From Acidisoma silvae (GTDB lineage: Bacteria; Pseudomonadota; Alphaproteobacteria; Acetobacterales; Acetobacteraceae), in the NCBI RefSeq assembly GCF_020618775.1, contig NZ_JAESVB010000013.1, forward strand, positions 40,652 through 104,651: DNA of 64,000 nucleotides, given 5' to 3'. Under the pieces are notes generated by a model. It did not search any database and was not told the origin of the DNA. It saw only the letters and a program-made list of their open reading frames with translations. Below, in pieces: positions 35,023-43,955 of the stretch (the stretch's first letter is position 1; every line of letters starts with the position of its first letter). Made by a program: the position numbers and the translations under genes.

Positions 35023-36477
35023 ATGGATACACATGTCGCGGACCCGACCTTAGACGATGTCCAGAGCTATCAGGCGCGCCTGCCGGGCGAGCCCGAGCCC
35101 GAACGCCAGGAGAGCAGCGCGGAGCCGCTTCGCGCCGGTGCGCGAACCGCGACGGCCACCCCCACCCCCAAGAACCCACGCAAGAGGGGCCTGTTGTCCG
35201 GTGTGGCCATCATCGCTGTGGTTGTCGTTGCGAGCGGCGGTTTTCTGGTGTCGCCCTACAACACCTTCGTCCCCGTGCCGCCCGCCTTGAAACTCCAGGT
35301 CGCGCAGCTTCTGCGCAGCCATTTTGGGACGGGACAGCCGCGCGTCGCGACGGCAAACCCAGCAACCGCCGCGCACCCGCTCACCCATCTTGGGAGCGTG
35401 TCTGCCCATACGGCCCCGGCAGTGCCGCTCACCGGCCAGCAGGCGCTGGCGCCCGATGTCCTGGCACCGTCGGCCGCCTTGGCGGCCGTGAAGGCGCCGG
35501 GCGCCCCGCCGCCCGTAAAGCAGAGCCCCTACGTTCCGACCGCACCTCAGGATGAAGTCGCCGAACTTGAGGGCCTTGCAGCGCCCACCTCCGCAGCCAA
35601 GCCGGCAGCCACCACCCCGCCCAAGCCGGTAGTCACGGCCACGCAAACGCCGATTAAACCGGTCCAGGTCGCGACCCAGGCGGACGTTGTTCCGCCGGGC
35701 TATGTTCCCCATGAGCCCGGCACGGCGCCGCAAAATGCCATCGTCACCCCGCACCCCGCTGCGCCTCAGACGCCGACACCCGCTCCCACGTCACACCCGG
35801 CGGCGGTGGTTCCGGTGACAGCGAAGGCAGGCCCCTCGCCCGTCACACAGCCGCAGCCGGCCCCCGCGGTCGTGCAGCCGCCAAATGTTGCCACCCCAAT
35901 GGGGGCGCTTGCGGCGGCAACTAAGATTGAGCCCGCCCCAATGTCGCCGCCCGATCAGGTGCAGGTGCTGGAACTGGTAACGCAACTCGCGACACTCATC
36001 CGCGACGAGCGCACGCAGATCTCCAACCTTCAGGCGGATGAGCAAAACGGGAACAAGGCGACGGCAGCGAAGCTGAGCGATTTCGAGCGGCGTCTCGCGT
36101 TGGTCGAAGCCAATGCCGCCATGGCGTCGGCTGCGGGCGTGCCCGCCTCTCCCCCCACCCCGACCATCTCCCCGACGGCTGTGGCGCTGACAAGTGCGCG
36201 CGCAGCCTTGAAGGAAGCCAGCCAACCGGCTCCGGTCCGCGCAACCGTCCCCGCGACAGCGCCCGCCCCGGCCCAACCGGCAACCCCCGAGATTTACCGC
36301 GTCCAGGCCGCTTCTCCGGGTCTCGCGATGCTGGCCGAGGTCGATCACAGCGGCGGCGACGGTGCGCAGATCGAAGTCCAGGTTGGCGACTCAATCCCTG
36401 GCTACGGGCACGTCATCTCGGTGACGCAGCAGGGCACGAATTGGGTCGTCAAAACCGATAACGGCCTCATTCAGTAG
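35023..36477 (+). CDS. dotF: DotF/IcmG (TraP)-like inner-membrane protein
   Basis: 484 residues. A hydrophilic cytoplasmic N-terminus of about 55 residues, one transmembrane helix (57-76), a very long Pro/Ala/Thr-rich periplasmic linker (90-300), a coiled coil (about 310-350, ELVTQLATLIRDERTQISNL) and a C-terminal domain (425-484, YRVQAASPGLAMLAEV, VQVGDSIPGYGHVISV). This layout and its place after dotG match DotF/TraP. The linker composition is simple-sequence-like and may vary in length between relatives. Confidence 0.8.
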   Translation: MDTHVADPTLDDVQSYQARLPGEPEPERQESSAEPLRAGARTATATPTPKNPRKRGLLSGVAIIAVVVVASGGFLVSPYNTFVPVPPALKLQVAQLLRSHFGTGQPRVATANPATAAHPLTHLGSVSAHTAPAVPLTGQQALAPDVLAPSAALAAVKAPGAPPPVKQSPYVPTAPQDEVAELEGLAAPTSAAKPAATTPPKPVVTATQTPIKPVQVATQADVVPPGYVPHEPGTAPQNAIVTPHPAAPQTPTPAPTSHPAAVVPVTAKAGPSPVTQPQPAPAVVQPPNVATPMGALAAATKIEPAPMSPPDQVQVLELVTQLATLIRDERTQISNLQADEQNGNKATAAKLSDFERRLALVEANAAMASAAGVPASPPTPTISPTAVALTSARAALKEASQPAPVRATVPATAPAPAQPATPEIYRVQAASPGLAMLAEVDHSGGDGAQIEVQVGDSIPGYGHVISVTQQGTNWVVKTDNGLIQ

Positions 36478-36497
36478 CTTCGGAAGGGAGGCCCGCC

Positions 36498-37049
36498 ATG
36501 CAAGGCCTGATAAATTTTGCTACGGCGATCGCCGACAGCATCGCCGTAGCACTTCCCGCCTTTTGCTATCTCTCGGCGTGCGGCTGTTTCATGTTCTTCG
36601 CCTGGTCGCTTTGGCGTTGGTCGGAGCCGCATTCGCGCTACCAGCATCATCGGATCGACAAACCGTGGGTGCCCTTTATCTCGCTGATCCTGAGCGGGGT
36701 GTTTGCGAGCTTCCCGCATTTTCTGAGCATGGCCAATGTCAGCGCCGGCACGACCATGACGGTTGGACTGACGAGCTATGCGGCGACGACACCGCCGAAT
36801 GGCTCGAACCTGATGGGCGCGACGCCGGACGCGACAGTCGTCAATGTCGTACAGATGTTCCAATACATCTTCGAAGCATTTGGCGCGTTTTGCGTCTATT
36901 GGTCGATCCTGCGTTGGCGCAGCATCGTCAACGGCGCTGCCAATGGCTCGCTCAGCGCGTGCGGGGTGCAATTCGTCTTCGGCGTGCTCTGCATCAACAT
37001 CCTGACCGTCGCCACCGGCATCGAATCCTTCTTCAATACCGGCGGTTAA
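36498..37049 (+). CDS. TraQ-like (IcmC/DotE) membrane protein
   Basis: 183 residues with four hydrophobic segments (near 15-38, 56-74, 115-135 and 150-170). It includes the F-x-C-Y-x3-CGCFMFF segment at the N-terminus. Gene order after dotF and the topology agree with IncI TraQ, the counterpart of IcmC/DotE. GGGAGG precedes the ATG. Part of the dotF operon; a regulon promoter separates it from the next gene. Confidence 0.7.
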   Translation: MQGLINFATAIADSIAVALPAFCYLSACGCFMFFAWSLWRWSEPHSRYQHHRIDKPWVPFISLILSGVFASFPHFLSMANVSAGTTMTVGLTSYAATTPPNGSNLMGATPDATVVNVVQMFQYIFEAFGAFCVYWSILRWRSIVNGAANGSLSACGVQFVFGVLCINILTVATGIESFFNTGG

Positions 37050-37069
37050 AAAATCCGAAAACTTTGCTG

Positions 37070-37095
37070 CCGTTCGCAGTCTCCTGGATCAGCCT
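37070..37095 (+). promoter_or_regulatory. Transfer-regulon promoter element, site 10
   Basis: CCGTTCGCA, 11-base spacer, CAGCCT. A small inverted repeat (TGAGGG / CCCTCA) lies in the leader before the start at 37142. Confidence 0.65.
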
Positions 37096-37141
37096 GATGC
37101 GTGAGGGGCCTTTCCCTCATTAGTCAAACAGGAGCTTTTTC

Positions 37142-37648
37142 GTGAAACTCATCCACACACACGCACGGGAGGCCACGTTCAAGCGTGGTGGGGCCGTGCT
37201 GAATACCAAGCCGGCAAGCTTTTCCCTCAAGCTCGGTCTCGGCGAGCTGGGCCGGAAAGTCATGCCCGCGTTTCTTCTTGCCACCGGCAGTCTGCTCGCC
37301 TTCGCCGGTCACGCCATGGCGCAGGCGGTCTCGCCCACCGGCGGTCTCGGCGCGCAGGTCAACACGATGTCGAGCGAGGCGATCAACTCGGGCGGCGAAG
37401 CCTTCGGCATGGGCTGCTATCTGGCCGCCGCCCTCTGCTTCGGCTTCGGCGTCTGGGCGCTCTGGCAGAGCCGCCAGCCGCAGAACCGTGAGAGCGGCCA
37501 TATCGGTCGCGGCATCGCGGGCCTGGTCCTCTGCGGTCTGTTCGCGACGGCCGGCGTCTGGATCGGCAAGGCCTCCATTTCGGCCTCGGGTGGCGCTGCC
37601 ACCGTCAATACCACGCCGCAGATGGTCCAGTTCGGCCAGGGCGGCTGA
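37142..37648 (+). CDS. TraR-like (IcmD/DotP) membrane protein
   Basis: 168 residues. An unusually long N-terminal region ends in a signal-type hydrophobic stretch (VMPAFLLATGSLLAFAGHAM), then two further hydrophobic segments (about 95-115 and 125-145, GIAGLVLCGLFATAGVWIGK). This two-helix, small, exported-start layout next to a TraQ-like gene fits IncI TraR / IcmD. Start GTG and a nearby ATG were weighed; GTG 37142 has AGGAG close upstream. Identity is by context. Confidence 0.65.
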   Translation: MKLIHTHAREATFKRGGAVLNTKPASFSLKLGLGELGRKVMPAFLLATGSLLAFAGHAMAQAVSPTGGLGAQVNTMSSEAINSGGEAFGMGCYLAAALCFGFGVWALWQSRQPQNRESGHIGRGIAGLVLCGLFATAGVWIGKASISASGGAATVNTTPQMVQFGQGG

Positions 37649-37718
37649 AACGGCACCGGCCTGCTCGCGCGGACGCTCCGCGCCAGCAGGCCGGTTCTAC
37701 TTCAAGGAGGTCGATACG

Positions 37719-38039
37719 ATGGCAGCTTCTGGTCTTGAAGGCTCCCTGGCGACATCGAACAAAATGCTCAGCGGACGCCTCGCGGGCGTGCTCTTCATTC
37801 TGTCCGTTGCTTACATCTCCGTCGCCATGAGCCGGGCGCCGGAGATCAGCGCCATCGCGCGAGGCATGTTGTTTCCAATGAAATTGTTCCTGGTCGCCTC
37901 GGCGCCGACGGTCGGCGGCATCGCCTTCCTGTGGTCCGACCGCGCGATCAGCGATGTGCGGCGGCGTAGGCTGATGCGTATTCTCCTCGTCCTGCTCTGG
38001 GCCTTCGCAAGCGTGACCCTGGTCAGCCTGCTGTCATGA
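37719..38039 (+). CDS. Small membrane protein of T4SS operon
   Basis: 106 residues with three hydrophobic segments (about 22-38, 50-70, 88-105). The ATG has a strong AAGGAGG box. Its position between IcmD-like and IcmJ-like genes recalls DotV, but similarity cannot be judged by eye. It overlaps the next gene by four bases (ATGA). Confidence 0.65.
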   Translation: MAASGLEGSLATSNKMLSGRLAGVLFILSVAYISVAMSRAPEISAIARGMLFPMKLFLVASAPTVGGIAFLWSDRAISDVRRRRLMRILLVLLWAFASVTLVSLLS

Positions 38040-38629
38040 TAACCCTGCGGCCCTTGTCTTTGTCGCCGGGCAAAACCGGCGTGCTATCGTGCGACGTACC
38101 AGCCTCCACAATGGAGGCGACGTGCTATTATTGCGGATGCGATGCTGGAAAAGAGCTGAACAGCTTTAGCGGCGTTGAAGGCACTGCCTGCGCTCTTTGC
38201 GCGCTGGTGCAAACCCTTGTGCGTCCGCGCATCGACGAAGAAGCCTGCATCGTGTGGGTTCCCGAATTGAGCCAGCCGGCGATGAACGTCATGATCCGAC
38301 GTGTGCATCTGACGCTCCGCGCCCATAAAGAGCGCGTCGAGACCGATGCAAAGCCGACGAAGGCCGTGGGTTTAATCCCGAGCCTCTACCATACAGCGCA
38401 AGCGCTGCTGGATCGGCGTCGCGAGGCGACCGCGCGCCTCGGCACGTCATCGCCATCAGAATTGGCCGACGCCCTGCTGAGACTGCCTGCTGAATCCTAC
38501 AGCGGGCGTGACAGGTTGCTGGGCGGCGCGCGCCTTCTGTCATTGGGCAAACTGTTCGACGGAACATCGGACATTTATCCGGAGATCGTGGATAGCTGGG
38601 CGGCCAACCGCCGCACTGCTCGAAATTAA
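38036..38629 (+). CDS. dotN: DotN/IcmJ (TraT) coupling-complex protein
   Basis: 197 residues. A zinc-binding CxxC pair near the N-terminus (C30, C33 and C52, C55) followed by the typical segment DEEACIVWVPELSQPAMNVM and a helical rest. This agrees with DotN/IcmJ, which binds the coupling protein DotL in Dot/Icm systems. Its place directly before dotO is the conserved order. The start overlaps the previous stop. Confidence 0.82.
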   Translation: MITLRPLSLSPGKTGVLSCDVPASTMEATCYYCGCDAGKELNSFSGVEGTACALCALVQTLVRPRIDEEACIVWVPELSQPAMNVMIRRVHLTLRAHKERVETDAKPTKAVGLIPSLYHTAQALLDRRREATARLGTSSPSELADALLRLPAESYSGRDRLLGGARLLSLGKLFDGTSDIYPEIVDSWAANRRTARN

Positions 38630-38643
38630 ATAGCGGGAGGCCG

Positions 38644-41600
38644 ATGATGCTAAAAAGTCTTGGCGCCGGACTGGCGAATTTCTCGCTGATGTTCAGACAG
38701 CCCTTGGGGTCGTTCTGCGATATTGAAACCAGCCACAACGATGCGCTCATCGATAAGCGTGGCAATTACCTTACCTGGATTCCTATCTACGGTATGCAGC
38801 GTATGGTCGAGCGCCGCGACATCGCGGGCATCACGGAAGCCATGCGGCTCGAACTGTCCGGTGCGCTGGAATCAAAAGGCCACGCGATCGTCGGTTGGTA
38901 TATCTCCGACCCCGACGCGGCGCTGATCGAAATCGAGCGCGTCAATCTGACATCTTGCCGCAATATCGCGAAGGCGCTCGGCCTCGACATGAACGGCATC
39001 CTGGACGAGCGCGCATTGCTGTGGCCAAAGATTATGCGCTGGGAGGCGGCCTACTTTATCCTTTGGACCCGCACGTCCGTTTTGACCAAAGAGGAACGTC
39101 GCCAGCTCAAACAAGAATATGCCGAAAACGCGAAGAACATCGGCCGCGTCGGCAATACCCAAAGGCTATATCTGCGCAGTGAGGTGATGGCGGCCCGGCA
39201 CTCGGCCTTCGTGACGCGCGTCCTGTCGGCGCTCCGTGCCCATGACGTGAGCGCCAAACCGCTCGATCCGCACGATGCGCTGCGCATGGCGCGCGAGGCG
39301 ATGTATCGGGAGATGGCGGCGTCGGAATGGCGGCCAAGCCTGCCGGGGGATGGTGTCATGGCACGCTGCCCCGAGGACGGCGACAAACGTCCGCCGGCCG
39401 AGCATGTCCTCTGGCCGCCAATCCGAGACCAGCTTTTCTACACCGACGCCATCACCAGAGGCGGCCAGCGTGTCGATTTCGGCGAGAACGCTTTTGGTCC
39501 GATCGATATGGAGATTGGACCCGAAGATCCTCGCCCCTTTGTCGAACTGGCGGCGACGCTCGGCCAGGATCGCATCCCCTGGCGTGCGTCCTTCTTGCTT
39601 GAGGGCAGCGGGCGTTCGGCGATGCAAATGAAGGACGTTGGTGCGTCCTTCCTGTCGATGTTTCCGGGGAATGCCGATCTTCGCCGTGCGCTCGCCTATG
39701 TCGATGAGCTGCGCCGTAAGGAAAACCATATCAGCGTGAAGATGCGCGCGAGTTTCGCCACATGGGCGCCGGCCGATCAGCCGGCTAAACTCCGCCGCCG
39801 GGTCTCTACGCTCTCACAGCGGATCGAGGGTTGGGGTAACACCAAGACGACGGCAGTCATTGGCGACCCCTTGGAAGGCGCGATGAGCAGCGTGCCCGGC
39901 CTGGCTCTGGGCTCGACCGCCAACCCGGCATTGGCACCGCTCGGGGATGCGCTCGGGATGCTGCCATGGACCCATACGGCATCCCCCTGGGAAAACGGCA
40001 GCGTCTTGTTCCGTCGGGGTGATGGCGGCATTTGGCCCTATGACCCGTCAGGCGGTCGCGTGCGTCCTCTGACCGTCGATATCTTCGTAGCACCACCTGG
40101 TTCCGGCAAGTCGGTCCTGGCCAACACGATCAATATCGGGCTGTGCCTGAGCCCCGCCGTCATGGGCACCAGCGGTGCCAAGCTGCCGTTGATCGGCAAG
40201 GCCGATATCGGCAAATCGGCCGAGGGGTTTGTCAGGCTCGTTCAGGAAGCACTGGGTCCGAACCGGCGGCATGAGGCGATCTTCTCGTCCCTGCTATTTG
40301 CCCCAGGCTACGAGTTCAATATTTTCGATCTGCAGGTCGGCTGCGAATATCCGCTGCCGCTGGAAAAGGCGTTCCTGCAAAACTTCCTTGCGCTGGCGAC
40401 GACGCCGCCCGATCAAAACACGCCGTTCGAGGGCATGACCCAACTGATCTCGCTCGTGATCGACGAGGTGTATCGCAACTGCACCGAATTGGGGGGTGCC
40501 GCGAAGCACTATCATCGCGGCGTTGATAACGAGGTGGATGAGGCAATCGAGAGGCTCGGAATCGATCTGCACGATGAATCGCCCTATTGGCGCGATGTCG
40601 TGAATGCGCTCTGCGATCGAGGCGAATATCGGCTGGCGGAGCGCGCGCAGCGCCATGCTGTCCCGATCCTTGAGGATCTGATTGGCGCCGTCCGCTCGGA
40701 CCAGGTCAAGGATATGTTCGATAGCCTGCGACTGGCTGAGACTTCGGAAAAAGCCTCGCAGATCTTCGAACGCTACATCTCCGACTTGATCCGCCGCTAT
40801 GAGACCCTGAACGCGCCGACCCAGCTCGATTTCGGACCTGCCCGCATCATCGTGTTGGATTTGCAATACGTCGCGCCCGGCGGGAACTCGGCGGCGGCAA
40901 ACCGTCAGACCGAGATGGTCTACCTTTTGGCCCGCCACATCCTCGGCCGCAATTTCTTCCTGCACCCGGAATACATCAAGTTCATTCCGGAACGCGTCCA
41001 CGGTTATCATAAGCCTCGGATCACCGAGATCTATGAGACGGTGAAGCGGATCGACTATGACGAGTGGCATCGAACCCAGGGCAGTATGCTCGTGCGCGCC
41101 CAGGCCGAGTTGGATGTTCGGGAAGGTCGCAAGCACAACGTCCAGCTCGGCTTCGCGAGCCAGCGTCTCTCGGATATGGGCGACGGCATCATCGCGCAAT
41201 CGACCGGCCGCTTTGTGCTGGGCGCCGATGACCAGGGCGAGCGCGACGCAATAACTGAGCGCTTCGGGCTGTCCGAGGCCAGCGCGAAGATTGTCCGGCA
41301 TCGCCTGACAGGTCCCCGCAAGGACGGCGCACCCTTCCTCGCGATCCTGCGCGCCGAGTCCAAGCATTATGAGCAATTCCTGATCAATACGCTTGGTCCG
41401 GTCGAACTCTGGGCGCTCTCCACGACGCCGGCCGACACCAGCCTGCGCAATCGGCTCTATGAGCGGGTTGGGTTCACGGAAGGGTTGCGCCGTTTGTCAA
41501 AGGTCTTCCCCGGCGGTTCCGCCAGCGAGGAGATCGAGCGGCGCACCAAGGCTCTCATGCGTAATGGTGATGCGTCCGATAGCATCGAAGCGGGTGTCAT

Positions 41601-41709
41601 CGAGACGCTGGCCGCCGAACTCATCGAGGGCCGCGGGCTTGGTCTCGTGCTTCGGGCGCAAATTGAGCCCACACCTGCCAACGACCGCATACCGGTGGCA
41701 GCGGAGTAG
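38644..41709 (+). CDS. dotO: DotO/IcmB (TraU) secretion ATPase
   Basis: 1021-residue VirB4-like ATPase that powers assembly and transport at the inner membrane. Walker A is APPGSGKS (residues 483-490), Walker B lies in ARIIVLDLQYVAPGG near 735-750, and a late motif GFASQRLSDMGDGIIAQSTG (about 835) fits the sensor region. Length is normal for IcmB. Preceded by GGGAGG. It is the largest gene of the operon that starts at site 10. Confidence 0.92.
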   Translation: MMLKSLGAGLANFSLMFRQPLGSFCDIETSHNDALIDKRGNYLTWIPIYGMQRMVERRDIAGITEAMRLELSGALESKGHAIVGWYISDPDAALIEIERVNLTSCRNIAKALGLDMNGILDERALLWPKIMRWEAAYFILWTRTSVLTKEERRQLKQEYAENAKNIGRVGNTQRLYLRSEVMAARHSAFVTRVLSALRAHDVSAKPLDPHDALRMAREAMYREMAASEWRPSLPGDGVMARCPEDGDKRPPAEHVLWPPIRDQLFYTDAITRGGQRVDFGENAFGPIDMEIGPEDPRPFVELAATLGQDRIPWRASFLLEGSGRSAMQMKDVGASFLSMFPGNADLRRALAYVDELRRKENHISVKMRASFATWAPADQPAKLRRRVSTLSQRIEGWGNTKTTAVIGDPLEGAMSSVPGLALGSTANPALAPLGDALGMLPWTHTASPWENGSVLFRRGDGGIWPYDPSGGRVRPLTVDIFVAPPGSGKSVLANTINIGLCLSPAVMGTSGAKLPLIGKADIGKSAEGFVRLVQEALGPNRRHEAIFSSLLFAPGYEFNIFDLQVGCEYPLPLEKAFLQNFLALATTPPDQNTPFEGMTQLISLVIDEVYRNCTELGGAAKHYHRGVDNEVDEAIERLGIDLHDESPYWRDVVNALCDRGEYRLAERAQRHAVPILEDLIGAVRSDQVKDMFDSLRLAETSEKASQIFERYISDLIRRYETLNAPTQLDFGPARIIVLDLQYVAPGGNSAAANRQTEMVYLLARHILGRNFFLHPEYIKFIPERVHGYHKPRITEIYETVKRIDYDEWHRTQGSMLVRAQAELDVREGRKHNVQLGFASQRLSDMGDGIIAQSTGRFVLGADDQGERDAITERFGLSEASAKIVRHRLTGPRKDGAPFLAILRAESKHYEQFLINTLGPVELWALSTTPADTSLRNRLYERVGFTEGLRRLSKVFPGGSASEEIERRTKALMRNGDASDSIEAGVIETLAAELIEGRGLGLVLRAQIEPTPANDRIPVAAE

Positions 41710-41712
41710 TGA

Positions 41713-42204
41713 ATGGACGTCGTGAACAGGGCTAGGTGGCGTGCAGAGCCTCAGTCTGATCGCGCGCCCCCAAAGCCGGCAGAGGACAAGCCAACGAGAC
41801 CGCAACCAATCCGGGATGCGATCCTGCGGTTCATGTCGGAGCCCCGATCGGCGGGTGAAATCGCGGAGCATATCGTGCGTCCGGTGCCGACCGCCACAGG
41901 TCATCTGCGCGCGATGATGCAACGCGGTCTTGTCCGCAGGATCGCCTTCGGCACCTACGCTCTGTCTGAGTATGCCGGGCCGGATGTCCGTATTCCGCAG
42001 CGCCGCTCCCAATCCACGAGGGAAATGCGTAGCACCATCCGAGCCCATCTGTGCGACCGGTGCAGCGTGCAAGGGCTGCATCTGCGTACCGGCATCTCGG
42101 AAAAGGCCGTGCGGGTCGCGCTTCGAGATCTATGGTTTTCGGGGTTGCTCGAAGGAGATGAAACGACAGGCTACCGCCTGGTCAAACACCTTCGACAATC
42201 CTGA
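41713..42204 (+). CDS. Tandem winged-helix-like protein
   Basis: 163 residues. Two stretches read as winged helix-turn-helix folds: IRDAILRFMSEPRSAGEIAE with TGHLRAMMQRGLVRRIAFGT (about 35-85), and QGLHLRTGISEKAVRVALRD with LWFSGLLEGDE (about 115-150). Proline-rich basic N-terminus. It follows dotO by three bases. A DNA-binding regulator of transfer is possible; no known family was recognised. Confidence 0.65.
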   Translation: MDVVNRARWRAEPQSDRAPPKPAEDKPTRPQPIRDAILRFMSEPRSAGEIAEHIVRPVPTATGHLRAMMQRGLVRRIAFGTYALSEYAGPDVRIPQRRSQSTREMRSTIRAHLCDRCSVQGLHLRTGISEKAVRVALRDLWFSGLLEGDETTGYRLVKHLRQS

Positions 42205-42227
42205 TGCCAAGCGCGAGTACAAACGTG

Positions 42228-42253
42228 CCGTTCGCAAAATCACCGCTTAGCCT
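42228..42253 (+). promoter_or_regulatory. Transfer-regulon promoter element, site 11
   Basis: CCGTTCGCA, 11-base spacer, TAGCCT. It ends 20 bases before the start at 42273. Confidence 0.7.
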
Positions 42254-42272
42254 TCTGAGCATGGAGGCAGCT

Positions 42273-42521
42273 ATGGCGCATCTCACAATCAGTCTCGGGG
42301 CACCGTTGATCGTGCCCTTCAGCATCCCTCGGGGATGGAATGGTCATCGGCGTGAGCGGGCATGGCGTGTTCGCCTCCGGTGGCAGGCGTTGTGTGAAGC
42401 CCGAATGATCGCGCGTGAGCGGGAAGCTCAGGGAAAGCGTGTTCGCTACCCCAGTGCGCAGTCGTCCGCAAAGTCGCTGCAACAGAGCGCACTTGGCGCC
42501 GTTAGGGATATCTGGTCATGA
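42273..42521 (+). CDS. Small basic protein
   Basis: 82 residues, very arginine-rich (GWNGHRRERAWRVRLRWQAL), no membrane segment, no family recognised. ATG 42273 has GGAGGC at the right spacing; the longer frame upstream crosses the promoter element. It overlaps the dotD start by four bases. Nucleic-acid binding is plausible from charge. Confidence 0.6.
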   Translation: MAHLTISLGAPLIVPFSIPRGWNGHRRERAWRVRLRWQALCEARMIAREREAQGKRVRYPSAQSSAKSLQQSALGAVRDIWS

Positions 42522-42994
42522 AATACGGTCTACCCGGTCTTTTGCTTGGCACGGCCCTGCTCGCGGGTTGCGCGGCGCCCGTCCATCCGGTGCCGACGAC
42601 GGTGGAGTTCGCCGGCATGCCCAATCCCGAACTCGCGCTGCAGAAAAGCATCACGGATGTCGATTCTGAAATGTCCGAGTTGGGAGAGATGAATCCAACA
42701 GTTGCAGCGGCTCCTGCGGTGGCGCAGCCCGTGCTTCCGGACCCGCTCCAGAAAACGGTCTCCTTCACCTGGAATGGTCCCCTCGATGGTGCGGTCTCCA
42801 AGCTCGCGCTGAGCGTCGGCTACACCTTCTACGTCACGGCCCCACAAAACGCGGAGCCGCTGAATATCTCGATCTCGGCCAACGCAGAGACCGCCTACCA
42901 GGTCTTCCAGCAACTCGGCGCCGATGCCGGCGCGAAGGCCACGGTCCAGGTCGATCCGCTCCACCATCAAGTCCAGGTGATCCACCATGCGTAA
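42518..42994 (+). CDS. dotD: DotD (TraH) outer-membrane lipoprotein
   Basis: 158 residues. Lipoprotein signal with lipobox LLAGC (Cys18), a flexible section, then the DotD domain (about 80-158; VSFTWNGPLDGAVSKLALSV then GYTFYV), which resembles secretin N-domains. DotD works with DotC to bring DotH to the outer membrane. Gene order dotD-dotC-dotB is the conserved one. It overlaps dotC. Confidence 0.88.
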   Translation: MKYGLPGLLLGTALLAGCAAPVHPVPTTVEFAGMPNPELALQKSITDVDSEMSELGEMNPTVAAAPAVAQPVLPDPLQKTVSFTWNGPLDGAVSKLALSVGYTFYVTAPQNAEPLNISISANAETAYQVFQQLGADAGAKATVQVDPLHHQVQVIHHA

Positions 42995-43943
42995 GCTGCG
43001 CGCGACCATCATGGTCGGAACCATGTTCATGTCGCTGGGTGCCGCCTCGGTTGCGCATTCCCAGACGAATTCTCTCACCTCGCCTGCTGTGCCGCCTTTT
43101 CCGACGCCGGCGCAAATGGAGCAAAATCTTCCCACGCTCGGCAATCCGATCAACCAGCCGATCACGGGTGCGTCCGAGCAGCCTCTGGTAGTTGGCGCCG
43201 AGGCGCCGCCCTCTTTGGAAGCCTTGCAGGATGCCCGTCCCGGCGATCAGCCAAATGACGGGCTCTCGGCCAGTCGCCAGGGAACTTTGCAGACAGCCGC
43301 CATGACCTATGGTGCGCAAGGTGGGCTCGCCGCTCGCAGTTTCGCGATCAATGAAATGCTGCGGCGCTACGAGGCGCAGCTCGATACGACCTACGATTTT
43401 GGGGCGTTGGTGCTGCCGGTGAACGGCGGGCAGACGCTGATGCGGCCACCAATCGTGAGTGCGGCGCAGATGGCTTTCGCACTTGGCGACAACGGGCAGG
43501 TCGCAAGGGAGACCTCGTGCATCTACGAGATCACCCGTGAGGCGCAGCTCGCATCCACGCCGCCGAATTGGCGAGCGTATTTAGTGCGAAGCTGGGCCAA
43601 CCCACTACGTCCGACCGATGCATCTTTGCCGCGCACCAAGCAGGAAGTCGCCTACTGGGATAAGTGGATCGCCGAAGGCTGGGCCGATGGCGAAACCCAG
43701 GCCGATGAAATTTTCCTGTCGGACCTCGGCCGCCTGCAACGCGATATGGTTGGCATGGCCCGCTATCGCGTCCTTCTGCGGGCCAATCTCGTCGAGCAGC
43801 CCGTGCTCGCCTTCAAGACGCAAGCAGCGGACGGTGGTCGCGATAGTCTGCATATCAACGACCAGGTGATCCGCATCACCAACCAGCCGGGGCTCCAGGG
43901 CAATCCCGGTCATTGGACCCCAGGCGCAGGATGCCCGCAATGA
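42987..43943 (+). CDS. dotC: DotC (TraI) outer-membrane complex protein
   Basis: 318 residues. Recognised by order and by the segments LAARSFAINEMLRRYEAQLD and YDFGALVLPVNGGQTLMRPP, and the C-terminal QADEIFLSDLGRLQRDMVGM. The N-terminus has a signal peptide (ATIMVGTMFMSLGAASVAHS) but no lipobox cysteine, unlike Legionella DotC. It may therefore be soluble in the periplasm or held only through DotD and DotH. The start overlaps dotD. Confidence 0.82.
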   Translation: MRKLRATIMVGTMFMSLGAASVAHSQTNSLTSPAVPPFPTPAQMEQNLPTLGNPINQPITGASEQPLVVGAEAPPSLEALQDARPGDQPNDGLSASRQGTLQTAAMTYGAQGGLAARSFAINEMLRRYEAQLDTTYDFGALVLPVNGGQTLMRPPIVSAAQMAFALGDNGQVARETSCIYEITREAQLASTPPNWRAYLVRSWANPLRPTDASLPRTKQEVAYWDKWIAEGWADGETQADEIFLSDLGRLQRDMVGMARYRVLLRANLVEQPVLAFKTQAADGGRDSLHINDQVIRITNQPGLQGNPGHWTPGAGCPQ

Positions 43944-43955
43944 TAGAGAAGTGCG

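Noticed and set aside
37098..37118. Small hairpin before the TraR-like gene as a terminator
   Set aside because: Six-base stem without a T run; lies in the leader after site 10.
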